Below, in pieces: positions 33,334 to 41,431 of a stretch of 44,274 nucleotides of DNA. Source of the stretch: JBNKLG01 sp050292235 (GTDB lineage Bacteria > Pseudomonadota > Gammaproteobacteria > Chromatiales > Chromatiaceae); NCBI GenBank assembly GCA_050292235.1, contig JBNKLG010000012.1:1-44274 (forward strand). Reading direction: 5' to 3'. Within the stretch, counting starts at the first letter, position 1. Each line of letters begins with the position of its first letter. Made by a program: the position numbers and the translations under genes. The notes under the pieces were generated by a model. The model worked only from the letters and a program-made list of their open reading frames with translations. It made no database searches and was not told the DNA's origin.

Positions 33334-35175
33334 ATGATCAAAAAATATCCTAGCCTACTGATTCTTTTGCTTGCCCTGCTGGGCAGCTATCTGGGCCAAC
33401 TCTCGCCCATGATGCGCCAGTTGGATAATCTGCAATACGATTTTTACCATCGGTTGGCAGACACCAAACGGGCAGCGGCCCACAGCGTTTTGATCGCCCT
33501 TGACCCCACTCAGCAACAGGAAACCGCCCTGCCTTTACTGTTCAGAGGTGCCAAATACGCCGAGCTGATCGCCAAACTGCGTGAGTTGGATGCCGCCGCC
33601 ATCGGGCTGGACTTTCTGCCCACGCTCAGTGCCGCCTCAGGCCTGGAAGCCTTGAAACTGGATGATGCAAACGCCTGCCCACAACCTGCCTGTGACCCTG
33701 TGAGCAAAGCAGCCGCACGCTTTGACAAACCCTTTCAAGAAGAACTGCTCAAAGGCGGCATCGTGATGCCCAGCCTGTTGGTGACGGACAACCAGGGCCA
33801 GACCAAAACCCAAGTGCCCCATGCCGATTACCTCTTTCCCCTGCTCGTGAGCGATGAAGAGGGCCTGGGGCCAAGTAACCTCCATGCCGACCCGGATGGG
33901 CTGATTCGAACCTTTGTCATCAACTTCCATGCGATGGAGGAGAAACCCCAGTACGCCTTTGCTCCCCTGATAGCGAAAAAGGCGGGGGCTGTTTTCTCGG
34001 CCTCTGATCCCATACGCCCCATTGGCTATATCGGCCCACAGGGGGTCATTCCCCGAATCACGCCGGAACAGCTCCTGTCCGCAGAACCCAGCGGTCCCCT
34101 GCATGCGGCCATCCGAGGAAAGGTCGCCATCATCGCCGCCGACCACCCCGGCAATCAGGACCTGCACAAAACCCCCTATGGCGAGATGAATGGGGCTGAA
34201 ATCCAGGCCCAGATCATCGAAACCCTGCTCAGCGGCCAATACCCGAAACCGGCATCTCTCTGGATGAATCTGGCTCTCAGCTTTGGCTTTCTCATCATCG
34301 GCCTGACCCTGTTTCTGCGCCTCTCGCCCTGGCACGGCTTACTGCTGTTGCCGCTGTTCCTTCTGTTGATCAGCGGTTTTGCCTATGCTGCCTTCCTCCA
34401 GGAGACGCGTTTCACTCCCACCCTGCCCCAACTCGGGATCAGTCTGGCCTTTCTCGCCACCATCGCCCTGCGCTTCAGTCGCGAAGAGCGGAAACGCCAA
34501 CACACCTACCGCCTGTTGACGCGCTATGTTTCTGAGCCCGTTGCCCGGCGCATCGCCAAAGGCAATCAACTGCCCCATCTGGGGGGAGAGTCTGTCGAAG
34601 CCACCATTCTGTTCTCGGACATCCGTGGTTTCACCACGCTATCGGAAAAGCTGACACCTGAAGAGATCGTCGAAGTGTTGAACCACTATTTCGATGACAT
34701 CTGTAGCATCATCATTCGCAACAGTGGTGCCATTGACAAATTCATTGGCGATGCGGTCATGGCCATCTTCGGCGCACCTGATCCCTCACCGGATCACGCC
34801 CAGCGGGCATTGCAAACCGCAGCAGCCATGATCCAGCGGGCCGAAGCCTTCGATGACTGGCTGCAGCAGCGATTTATCGGTCGCGGGTTGGCGCCGTTTC
34901 GTATCGGCGTTGGCCTGCACACCGGGTCGGTCATCGCCGGCAACATTGGCGCCAACATGCGCATGGACTACACGGTGATTGGGGATGCGGTCAATGTCGC
35001 CTCCCGCCTGGAGGGACAGTGCAAAACTCTGGGTTGGCCCATCGTAGCCAGCCGGGATACCTTGGTGGCGGCCGGTCAAAGCGATATGATCCAGGAGTGG
35101 CGTGAATTACAGGTCAAGGGTCGGCTTCAATCCGTCGAAGTCGGCAAATGGCCCTCAGGAGGAAACCCGACATGA
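33334..35175 (+). CDS. CHASE2-domain adenylate/guanylate cyclase
   Basis: This 613-residue membrane receptor has an N-terminal signal anchor (SLLILLLALLGSYLG), an extracytoplasmic CHASE2 domain (about 28-300; MRQLDNLQYDFYHRLADT, AAAIGLDFLP, EIQAQIIETLLSGQYP), three transmembrane helices (about 308-385), and a class III cyclase domain (about 405-600). Metal-binding aspartates are in LFSDIRGFTTLSEKL and KFIGDAVMAIFGAP; the Lys before FIGD and GDAVNVASRLEG support adenylate cyclase activity. It is the first gene of the rightward set. Its stop overlaps the start of the FecR-like gene. Confidence 0.93.
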   Translation: MIKKYPSLLILLLALLGSYLGQLSPMMRQLDNLQYDFYHRLADTKRAAAHSVLIALDPTQQQETALPLLFRGAKYAELIAKLRELDAAAIGLDFLPTLSAASGLEALKLDDANACPQPACDPVSKAAARFDKPFQEELLKGGIVMPSLLVTDNQGQTKTQVPHADYLFPLLVSDEEGLGPSNLHADPDGLIRTFVINFHAMEEKPQYAFAPLIAKKAGAVFSASDPIRPIGYIGPQGVIPRITPEQLLSAEPSGPLHAAIRGKVAIIAADHPGNQDLHKTPYGEMNGAEIQAQIIETLLSGQYPKPASLWMNLALSFGFLIIGLTLFLRLSPWHGLLLLPLFLLLISGFAYAAFLQETRFTPTLPQLGISLAFLATIALRFSREERKRQHTYRLLTRYVSEPVARRIAKGNQLPHLGGESVEATILFSDIRGFTTLSEKLTPEEIVEVLNHYFDDICSIIIRNSGAIDKFIGDAVMAIFGAPDPSPDHAQRALQTAAAMIQRAEAFDDWLQQRFIGRGLAPFRIGVGLHTGSVIAGNIGANMRMDYTVIGDAVNVASRLEGQCKTLGWPIVASRDTLVAAGQSDMIQEWRELQVKGRLQSVEVGKWPSGGNPT

Positions 35176-35813
35176 GGATGTTCAGGAAGCTGGGATACGG
35201 GCTCTCGATTCTGCTATGGACCATAAACAGCAATGCGCTTTGGGCGGCGGAAACGGCCAGGCCCACCAGCATGCTCATCCTTTCCGAAGGCGCCGTCGAG
35301 GTCAAAAACCTTCTGGCCACACCCTCCTCACCCCGTCCTCTGGACAAATGGCCAGCCGGCATCGATATCAACCTTTCCCCCCAGGCCTCGGTGCGTCTGG
35401 TCTATCTGAACAGCGGCACGTTGGAGACCTGGCAGGGCCCAGCGCATTTCACTACCGGTGAGAACCAGAGCATCCCTCATCAGGGTGAGCCTGAGATCCG
35501 TCAAGTGCCCAGTGGGGCCATGGTGCATTTTGGCCGACTCAATCCCGATATCCTCGCCACCAATATCCAGCGCGGCGGACTCACGATGGCAAAAAGTGCC
35601 GACTTCTTGCTGCCGAAAGCTATCAGTAAGGAGGCTCTAGAAACCTACGCAACAATGAAAGAACAACTGCCCCAGAGCCTGGCCCCCGAGCTTTACTGGC
35701 TGAGCGTACTGCATGAAGCAGGGGAAACAGAGCGTTTTCGAGCCCATCTGCAACGAACCCTGCAGGCGTATCCGCAGTGGGCGCAACAGCTGAGAGCCCT
35801 CAAACTCAAATAG
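35172..35813 (+). CDS. secreted FecR-like domain protein
   Basis: This 213-residue protein starts at ATG 35172 after GGAGG, overlapping the cyclase stop. It has a signal peptide (GYGLSILLWTINSNALWA) and a region resembling FecR: LILSEGAVEVKN, INLSPQASVRLVYLNSGTLE, TWQGPAHFTTGEN. The C-terminal part (ALETYATMKEQLPQSLAPEL, YWLSVLHEAGETERFRAHLQ) is helical, TPR-like. FecR-CHASE2-cyclase neighbourhoods are known in other proteobacteria, which supports the call. It probably acts as a periplasmic regulator of the cyclase or of the caspase that follows 26 bases later. Confidence 0.68.
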   Translation: MRMFRKLGYGLSILLWTINSNALWAAETARPTSMLILSEGAVEVKNLLATPSSPRPLDKWPAGIDINLSPQASVRLVYLNSGTLETWQGPAHFTTGENQSIPHQGEPEIRQVPSGAMVHFGRLNPDILATNIQRGGLTMAKSADFLLPKAISKEALETYATMKEQLPQSLAPELYWLSVLHEAGETERFRAHLQRTLQAYPQWAQQLRALKLK

Positions 35814-35839
35814 CCGATCTCTTTGGAAATCCGGGTCCC

Positions 35840-37348
35840 ATGAAACCGTTCTCCCTGCTCCCGATCCTCTGCTTCATGCTGATCTCCTTTCAGACCAACG
35901 CAGCCCCCCAGCGCCTCGCGCTCATCATCGGCAATGCCCAATACGAGGGAGAACCCAGCTTAGAGAATACCCTCAACGACGCGCGGGACATGACAACCAT
36001 GCTCCGCCACCTGGGATTTCAAATCCAAGAGCTGGAAAATCTGGATGCCCGCCACATGCGGCGGGAAATCAATGACTTCCTCGACCAGACCAAAGGAAGC
36101 CAGGATATTGCCATTCTCTATTTTTCCGGCCACGCGGTGCAGGACAGTAACCGATCCAATTATCTGTTACCGGTGGATGCACAGATCAAGAGAGAGGCCC
36201 ACATCCGTGCAGACGGGATTTCCGTTGATCGCATTCTGGATCAATTTTCTCAGCGCCCGGATGGCGCCATCAGCCTCCTTGTCCTGGATGCCTGCCGCAA
36301 CCACCCCTTTGCCACCCACACCCGGGGCTCATCCCGCGGACTGGCCCGCCTGGGCACCCCTCCCGGAGGCACCCTGGTACTCTACGCCGCCAGCCCGGGA
36401 CAAACCGCAGATGACAACCCCAACGAACACAACGGCCTCTTCACCAAACACCTGTTGCAACAGCTGCCTAAGGCTGGACAGGATATCGAAGATGCCTTCG
36501 AACAGGTTGCCTTATCCGTCAAACAGGCCAGCGGTAACCAGCAGATACCCTACAAAGAGGGCAATCTTCTGGGAAAACACTATCTGGCTGCCGGACCTGA
36601 GCCAGCCGAGGCAAAGCCCCAGCCCACTCAACCCAATACCTTTTTGGTAGAACAGACCTTTTGGCAGGATTCAAAGTCCTGCGGCACCCAGGCCTGCCTG
36701 CAATCCTACCTCTCCAGCTATCCCCAGGGGCAGTTTGCCGGCCTGGCCCGGGCCATGATCGCCAGCATGCAGCAACCGACCAACCCACAGAGCAGCAGCA
36801 AAGGCGATTGGTCTTTTCAGGAAAATCCAAACCCAGGGGAAAACGAGTTTCTCTTTCCTGACTCCGACCGACGCCTGCTCGGTCCGGCAGACATTTCCGG
36901 CCTCAGCAAGCAACAACTCTGGCAGGCCAGAAATGAGATATTTGCCCGCAAAGGCCATACCTTCACCACCCCGAAGGTGCGTGCCTTTTTCCGCAGGATG
37001 TCCTATTACCGGCCAAGAGAAGGCTCGGTAAATCTGTCCCAGATTGAAAGAATGAACGTCAGCTTTCTGCGCAAAGCCGAACATGACCGGATTCAGGCTT
37101 CTGAAAACAACGCAGCCCTCTATTTTCAGGTGGTGGGTCTCGATCCCAATGGCGATGGTTTTCTCAGCATTCGTTCTTGTCAATCCTCCAGGTGTGCCGA
37201 AATCGGACGGCTCTACAACGGCTGTATCGTCCTGGCCACCTCATCCCATTCAAATTGGATCCCCATAACGGCAGAACACTGTGGATCCAATCGATTCAAC
37301 ATTCAGGGATATGTGTTTCGGCAATATCTGAAACCGGTCTATGAATAG
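35840..37348 (+). CDS. secreted caspase-like protease with YARHG and SH3-like domains
   Basis: This 502-residue protein begins at ATG 35840 with a signal peptide (SLLPILCFMLISFQTNA). The caspase domain (about 24-250) has RLALIIGNAQYEGEPSLENT, catalytic His98 in YFSGHAVQDSNRSNYLLPVD and Cys152 in LVLDACRNHPFAT. The linker TFWQDSKSCGTQACLQSYLS and SYPQGQFAGLA corresponds to the linker of the leftward caspase. A YARHG domain follows (about 345-392: LSKQQLWQARNEIFARKGHT), then an SH3-like domain (about 428-500: VVGLDPNGDGFLSIRS). Both additions are typical of cell-wall-binding or periplasmic proteins. It is the last gene of the rightward set. Confidence 0.9.
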   Translation: MKPFSLLPILCFMLISFQTNAAPQRLALIIGNAQYEGEPSLENTLNDARDMTTMLRHLGFQIQELENLDARHMRREINDFLDQTKGSQDIAILYFSGHAVQDSNRSNYLLPVDAQIKREAHIRADGISVDRILDQFSQRPDGAISLLVLDACRNHPFATHTRGSSRGLARLGTPPGGTLVLYAASPGQTADDNPNEHNGLFTKHLLQQLPKAGQDIEDAFEQVALSVKQASGNQQIPYKEGNLLGKHYLAAGPEPAEAKPQPTQPNTFLVEQTFWQDSKSCGTQACLQSYLSSYPQGQFAGLARAMIASMQQPTNPQSSSKGDWSFQENPNPGENEFLFPDSDRRLLGPADISGLSKQQLWQARNEIFARKGHTFTTPKVRAFFRRMSYYRPREGSVNLSQIERMNVSFLRKAEHDRIQASENNAALYFQVVGLDPNGDGFLSIRSCQSSRCAEIGRLYNGCIVLATSSHSNWIPITAEHCGSNRFNIQGYVFRQYLKPVYE

Positions 37349-37369
37349 CGGTAACGGGCACTACCTGAA

Positions 37370-37792
37370 TCAACCACCCAAAATCACCTCATAGGCCTTG
37401 CGCAACAGTGCCAGTTCGATGGCGGGCAGATCGCGGGCCTGGGTCAGATCGATAAACCGGGCACCGGCCTGTTCGGCTGCGTCGAAGGGCGGATCCATCG
37501 TCGTAAAGGCGGCGAGAATGATGGGGATACTGCCACCTGGCACCTCGACCTGATGCTGAAATTCGGCATCGGCTTTCAAACTGCCAGCGGGCAAATCCAG
37601 CTGCTGCTCCAAAGCCTGCAAAACCGCCGTGGGATGCAAGGCGGTCCCGTCACCCTGCCCCTCCACCAGCTGAGACAACGTCGGTAGCGAGTTAGGGGCA
37701 CAAACGCTGTCATAGCCATAACGCAAAAAACGGGTGCGTGCACTGGTGGATTGCTTGTGATAAAGAATGACGCGGTAGTCCATGACGCTCAC
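37370..37792 (-). CDS. nif-operon protein of unknown function, last gene of the operon
   Basis: I do not recognise this 140-residue soluble protein. It starts with GTG at 37792 overlapping the previous stop (an ATG three codons later is possible). Visible stretches: DYRVILYHKQSTSARTRFLR, LHPTAVLQALEQQLDLPAGS, ADAEFQHQVEVPGGSIPIIL, IDLTQARDLPAIELALLRKA. The reading frame is compact and coupled to the operon, so it is probably a nitrogen-fixation accessory protein. The VEVPGGSIPIILAAFTTMDP part, with a hydrophobic strand, suggests an alpha/beta fold. Confidence 0.7.
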   Translation of the reverse strand: MSVMDYRVILYHKQSTSARTRFLRYGYDSVCAPNSLPTLSQLVEGQGDGTALHPTAVLQALEQQLDLPAGSLKADAEFQHQVEVPGGSIPIILAAFTTMDPPFDAAEQAGARFIDLTQARDLPAIELALLRKAYEVILGG

Positions 37793-38184
37793 TGCGGTAG
37801 CGGCAGCAACTTGAGCTCTGCCTTGAGGTCACCATCCTTGCCCCAGACATTGACGCCCTCGATGAACCACCCCTTGCGTGAGGGGTGCGTCTGGGCGACA
37901 TCCTGCTCGGCCATGAAGCTGCCATCGGGGTGGAACAGCAGCAACCCTTTTTTCCAGCCCATGACATCCAGCCAGTCCCCGGCCAGACTGCATTGACCGC
38001 TGAAGGTATCGCGTTCCAGGCGAAATTGGGCAGTATCGGCGTCCATCAGCCCTGCTGCCAGCCCCACGGCCTCAACCTCTTCCCGCATACGGGCAACGAT
38101 CTCTTGAGCCAATGTGCTGTACCTCTCCACCTCAACCGCCAATGTCTGGGCCTCCATGCCCTCTGGCATCTCCCCGGGCATCAC
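37789..38184 (-). CDS. nif-operon protein of unknown function
   Basis: This 131-residue protein is coupled on both sides: its start (GTG 38184 or ATG 38181) overlaps the ferredoxin stop and its stop overlaps the next start. The N-terminal half is helical and acidic (AVEVERYSTLAQEIVARMRE and EVEAVGLAAGLMDADTAQ); the C-terminal half looks beta-rich: CSLAGDWLDVMGWKKGLLLF, HPDGSFMAEQDVAQ, VNVWGKDGDLKAELKLLP. I do not know the family; position suggests a role in nitrogenase cofactor assembly or electron supply. Confidence 0.72.
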   Translation of the reverse strand: MMPGEMPEGMEAQTLAVEVERYSTLAQEIVARMREEVEAVGLAAGLMDADTAQFRLERDTFSGQCSLAGDWLDVMGWKKGLLLFHPDGSFMAEQDVAQTHPSRKGWFIEGVNVWGKDGDLKAELKLLPLPQ

Positions 38185-38507
38185 CCCCAGAACTCCTTAT
38201 CCACCTTGAGGCGTTCCACCGGCCGGTCATTGAGCAGATGCTCATCGATGATATGGGCCACATCCTCCTTGCTGACACCACCGTACATGACGCCTTCCGG
38301 GTAGACCAGCACCGACGGCCCTTCGCTACAGGGGCCAAGACAGCCGGTGGTGGTGATCTGTACCTTATCGAACAGCTGCTGTTGCTGATGCTGCCAGAAG
38401 AACTCCTCAGCCACCTCGGCACACTGTTTTTGTGAACAGGAGGGGCGGGGATGTCCCTGTGGGCGGCTCTGCATACAGAGAAAAACGTGTTTTTCCGGTT
38501 TAGCCAT
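38181..38507 (-). CDS. thioredoxin-like [2Fe-2S] ferredoxin, nif-associated
   Basis: This 108-residue protein from ATG 38507 belongs to the thioredoxin-like [2Fe-2S] ferredoxins (the Shethna / Clostridium pasteurianum type, also seen in nif regions). Cysteines are Cys11 (HVFLCMQSRPQGHP), Cys24, Cys29, Cys56 and Cys60 (TTGCLGPCSEGPSVLVYPEG), the last pair being the GC-x-x-x-C of the family. It is expected to pass electrons to or from nitrogenase assembly. An upstream in-frame extension overlaps fdxB and lacks a ribosome site. Confidence 0.88.
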   Translation of the reverse strand: MAKPEKHVFLCMQSRPQGHPRPSCSQKQCAEVAEEFFWQHQQQQLFDKVQITTTGCLGPCSEGPSVLVYPEGVMYGGVSKEDVAHIIDEHLLNDRPVERLKVDKEFWG

Positions 38508-38518
38508 GGTGGTTCCCC

Positions 38519-38848
38519 TTAGGATGGCAGTGCCTGGGCTGCATGGGTAAAGCATTTCTTGGGACAGATGCGGGCACAGGAGCCGCAACCGATGCAATCC
38601 GCCGCGTTCTTCAGGCTCATGACCATGGCGGTGTCATCGGAGAAACCCTCATCATCATCGCCGTAATCGTCATCATCATAATCATCATCCGCTTCCAGGC
38701 CTGCCACTGAATCCCGTTCGACCAGATCGAACACGGAGCGCGAACAGACCTTGAAGCAGCGGCCACAGCCGATGCAGTTGTTCTGGTTGATCGCCATTAC
38801 AAATTCGGGGGTGTACTCTTCTCCCCCACGGGTATAGCCACTGATCAT
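38519..38848 (-). CDS. fdxB: FdxB-type ferredoxin III, 2[4Fe-4S], nif-specific
   Basis: This 109-residue ferredoxin starts at ATG 38848 after GGAGG. It has two clusters: CIGCGRCFKVC (Cys25, 28, 31, 35) and CIGCGSCARIC (Cys85, 88, 91, 95). The N-terminal GYTRGGEEYTPEFVMAINQ is typical of nif ferredoxin III. Between the clusters is a very acidic loop of about 20 residues (EADDDYDDDDYGDDDEGFSD), which is repetitive at the DNA level (GAT/GAC). It lies between the CCE_0567-type protein and the 2Fe-2S ferredoxin. Confidence 0.93.
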   Translation of the reverse strand: MISGYTRGGEEYTPEFVMAINQNNCIGCGRCFKVCSRSVFDLVERDSVAGLEADDDYDDDDYGDDDEGFSDDTAMVMSLKNAADCIGCGSCARICPKKCFTHAAQALPS

Positions 38849-38850
38849 GG

Positions 38851-39063
38851 TCACGCGGAACCTCCTGCTGCTAGATATTCTGCTTGTGCCTTTGCCCAGG
38901 CCTGACAAGCGTCGTAGGTCGCCTGGGCGACGGCGGGTATCTCTTCATAGGCGGCAGGCAGACGATCTTCCACCAGATCGTGCAGCTCGCCAGCCCGTTC
39001 GGTGGCGATACGCTTGGCCTTTTTCACGGCCTTGTTCATCGCCTTCAACTCTTCTTCGGTCAT
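38851..39063 (-). CDS. CCE_0567-type nif-associated small helical protein
   Basis: This 70-residue protein forms two predicted helices (TEEELKAMNKAVKKAKRIAT and YDACQAWAKAQAEYLAAG), the pattern of the CCE_0567 family found after the NifX-associated gene in many nif clusters; a member from Cyanothece has been described as a metal-binding helical protein. One histidine (ELHDLVED) lies near the turn. The exact role in nitrogen fixation is unclear. It is 2 bases upstream of fdxB and 12 bases after the DUF269 gene. Confidence 0.88.
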   Translation of the reverse strand: MTEEELKAMNKAVKKAKRIATERAGELHDLVEDRLPAAYEEIPAVAQATYDACQAWAKAQAEYLAAGGSA

Positions 39064-39075
39064 CTCAATGCCTCA

Positions 39076-39543
39076 CTACATGCCAGCGACTTTGGGGTGC
39101 AGGCCGATGATCTCCAGCGCCACCGACAACAGCTTGTCGGCCTCGTCCTTCATCTTCGACAGAGTGGGGAAGCCAAAGCGGTGGACATCGCGCAGGGTGC
39201 GATCCATCACCACCAGCTTGCCGACGGTGATCAGCGCCCGGCCAAAGCCCTCATGGGTCAGGTTCAATAGGGGCACAGCCATGAGGCCGCACTCCTTCTC
39301 GATCAGGGCGGAGATGGCGTTATAGAAGGCCTTGACCCGTGCCATGACGATCTCGTCGGGATCGCCCACCACGGGGATCTCCCGCTTCATCTCCTTGGTC
39401 AGGACAAAGGGTTCCAGGATCTTGTGGGTCGGCCAGTTATCGAAGGTACCGTAGGTGTCCACGGCCCGCATCTGGCGCACCATCTCTTTGGCAAAATCGG
39501 TCTCCAGGACCGGATCGTCGCTGCTGATAGTCTCTTCGCTCAT
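39076..39543 (-). CDS. NifX-associated nitrogen fixation protein (DUF269)
   Basis: This 155-residue protein is the DUF269/NifX-associated protein that nearly always follows nifX. Typical stretches are FAKEMVRQMRAVDTYGTFDN, PFVLTKEMKREIPVVGDPDE, KECGLMAVPLLNLTHEGFGR, and KLVVMDRTLRDVHRFGF. It is cytoplasmic; its role in FeMo-cofactor assembly is not established. It follows nifX by 30 bases. Confidence 0.94.
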   Translation of the reverse strand: MSEETISSDDPVLETDFAKEMVRQMRAVDTYGTFDNWPTHKILEPFVLTKEMKREIPVVGDPDEIVMARVKAFYNAISALIEKECGLMAVPLLNLTHEGFGRALITVGKLVVMDRTLRDVHRFGFPTLSKMKDEADKLLSVALEIIGLHPKVAGM

Positions 39544-39573
39544 CTCATCTCTCTCTTTTCTGGCAAGTGAAAC

Positions 39574-40059
39574 TCATTCGTCCCAGCCCTCCGCCTCCAT
39601 CTGGTCGAAGCGGCTGGGGTCGGCGGGCAGGGTGCTGGCGATGGCCTTGGCCAGCCAGGCGCTGGGGCCTTGGCGCAGCTCCTCCTGCAGGGCGGTCAGC
39701 AGCTCGGCGATGGGCGCATCGGCCGAGACCTTGACCGGCTGGATATTCTTCGCCTTGAGCTGGCGAATGGCCGAGGCACCCACGGCCTGACTGTAGACCG
39801 CGATGCAGCCATCCAGGGCGCTGATCTTGTCCGCCAGTTTGTCCTCGTTGCCGTCCATGTCCAGGGCACCGAACTCGACCGCCTCCAGAAAACAGGCGTT
39901 CTCCTGATCCACCGCATAGAGGGCAAAGGACTTGGCCGCGCCAAAATGCTGGTTGACCGCCTTCATGTCTGTGGTGGCAAAGGCCACCTTCAGGGCTGTC
40001 GACATCCAGGGTGCCTCAGTGTTGCAGCCCACCAGCTGCAGCCGCCGTTGCAAACTCAT
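39574..40059 (-). CDS. nifX: NifX, FeMo-cofactor precursor carrier
   Basis: NifX binds NifB-co and the VK-cluster and moves them between NifB, NifEN and the apo-nitrogenase. The 161 residues from ATG 40059 resemble A. vinelandii NifX throughout: FATTDMKAVNQHFGAAKSFA, DMDGNEDKLADKISALDGCI, RQGPSAWLAKAI, and EAEGWDE at the end. GGAGG lies upstream of the chosen ATG, inside the end of nifN, giving a 44-base overlap. A shorter start at a later ATG would remove a conserved N-terminal stretch. Confidence 0.94.
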   Translation of the reverse strand: MSLQRRLQLVGCNTEAPWMSTALKVAFATTDMKAVNQHFGAAKSFALYAVDQENACFLEAVEFGALDMDGNEDKLADKISALDGCIAVYSQAVGASAIRQLKAKNIQPVKVSADAPIAELLTALQEELRQGPSAWLAKAIASTLPADPSRFDQMEAEGWDE

Positions 40060-41431
40060 GGCGTTCGGCCTCCGTCTTTTGTGCGTAAATCGAGTGGTAA
40101 GGGTGAATCTCACCCTTCTCCAGGGTCAGAAGCAGATTGGCCAGATCGAACAGGGTCTGGCGGGTACCACGATAGCCGATGCCCACCTTCTGATAGCCAC
40201 CCAGCACGTCGTATTGGGGGAACCCAGCCCGATAGAGGGGTATCCCTAAGCGCTTGGCACTCTCCACCCCGTGGGAGTTGGCAATCAGCAGCTCAGCACC
40301 GGACTCGGTGGCCATCTGCTCCAGATCCTCCAGATCGCCGATCTTCACCTGACGAACCGGCAGCTCATGCAGCACCGGCGCATTGACTGGCGCTACCGCC
40401 GCAACCACCTCGGCACCCAGGCCCGCCAGCATCTCAGTGTAGGCCGCCAGCAGATCGGGGTCGGCAGCGATGGCGATGCGCGACATGCCAAGCATGAAAT
40501 GGCCATCGAGCATGGCATCCTGCAACTGCGCCCGCTGGCGCTCCAGCTTCTCTGGAACATCCTCGCCCGAGAGCTGATGCAGGCACTGCACCAGGGCATC
40601 GACGGCCTCCAGCCCCATGAGGTGATCAAACCGATAATCAGGCACCCCGGTGCGCGCCTTCAGCACATCGGCAGGGCCGTGCAGGGAGCGGCCTATCACC
40701 AGGGTGGCCAAGGCATCGCCCAAGGTCTCCAGCTCAGAGACCGCAGTGCCGCCGATGGTCAGGGGCGAGAAATCCTCCGCCGCCAGATGGCCATCGAGGG
40801 AGTCCGACAGATCCGGCAGCAGCAGTGGACGCAGGCCAAAGGCCTCGATCATCTCTTTGAGTTCTTCCAGATCGCCGGGGCTCAGGGACGGCCCCACCAA
40901 CACATTGACCTGGCGCCGCCGTTTACCCGGCTTTGTACCGGCCTCATCGGCCTGGGGCACCAGGGTCTCGATCAGCGCCTTGACCGCCTTGGCAAAGCCG
41001 GTCTCCAGGCAACCGCTGTAGTCCGGCGTCGAAACCGGCACCACGGGGATGGCGTCATATTCGGGGTATTGCTGGCGAAAGGTTTTCACCGCCATGGAGA
41101 CATCACTGCCCTGGGTCTCGGACAGGCCGGTGGTCGGCACGCCCAACAGTGAGGGCTGATTCTTCTCACAAATGGTCTTGAGCCCCTCGACCACACTCTC
41201 TTCCGACCCCATCACCGTGCTGATCTGATCCATGGCGGTGGTCTGCAGGGGAATCGGCTCGCGAAAATGGCGCACGAAAAAGACCTTGCCGAAGGCAGTG
41301 CAGCCCTGGGAGCCATGCAGCATCGGCATGGCACGATGAAAACCGAGAAAGGCCAGAGCCGCGCCCAGGGTCTGACTTGCCTTGAGCGGACTGACCGAGA
41401 GGGCCTTGTTGCGTTTGAGGATCTCAGTCAT
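40016..41431 (-). CDS. nifN: NifN, nitrogenase cofactor scaffold beta subunit
   Basis: NifN pairs with NifE in the NifEN scaffold, where FeMo-cofactor matures. The 471-residue protein shows ALSVSPLKASQTLGAALAFL, HGSQGCTAFGKVFFVRHFRE (cluster-binding cysteine), MGSEESVVEGLKTI, GVPTTGLSETQGSD, and VPVSTPDYSGCLETGFAKAV. The start overlaps the nifE stop (ATGA), so it depends on translation of nifE. Length and motifs look intact. Confidence 0.96.
   Translation of the reverse strand: MTEILKRNKALSVSPLKASQTLGAALAFLGFHRAMPMLHGSQGCTAFGKVFFVRHFREPIPLQTTAMDQISTVMGSEESVVEGLKTICEKNQPSLLGVPTTGLSETQGSDVSMAVKTFRQQYPEYDAIPVVPVSTPDYSGCLETGFAKAVKALIETLVPQADEAGTKPGKRRRQVNVLVGPSLSPGDLEELKEMIEAFGLRPLLLPDLSDSLDGHLAAEDFSPLTIGGTAVSELETLGDALATLVIGRSLHGPADVLKARTGVPDYRFDHLMGLEAVDALVQCLHQLSGEDVPEKLERQRAQLQDAMLDGHFMLGMSRIAIAADPDLLAAYTEMLAGLGAEVVAAVAPVNAPVLHELPVRQVKIGDLEDLEQMATESGAELLIANSHGVESAKRLGIPLYRAGFPQYDVLGGYQKVGIGYRGTRQTLFDLANLLLTLEKGEIHPYHSIYAQKTEAERHEFATAAAAGGLQH

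Noticed and set aside
40271..41152. Rightward frame of 293 codons antisense to nifN
   Set aside because: It is Gln/His/Gly-rich shadow; nifN is intact on the other strand.
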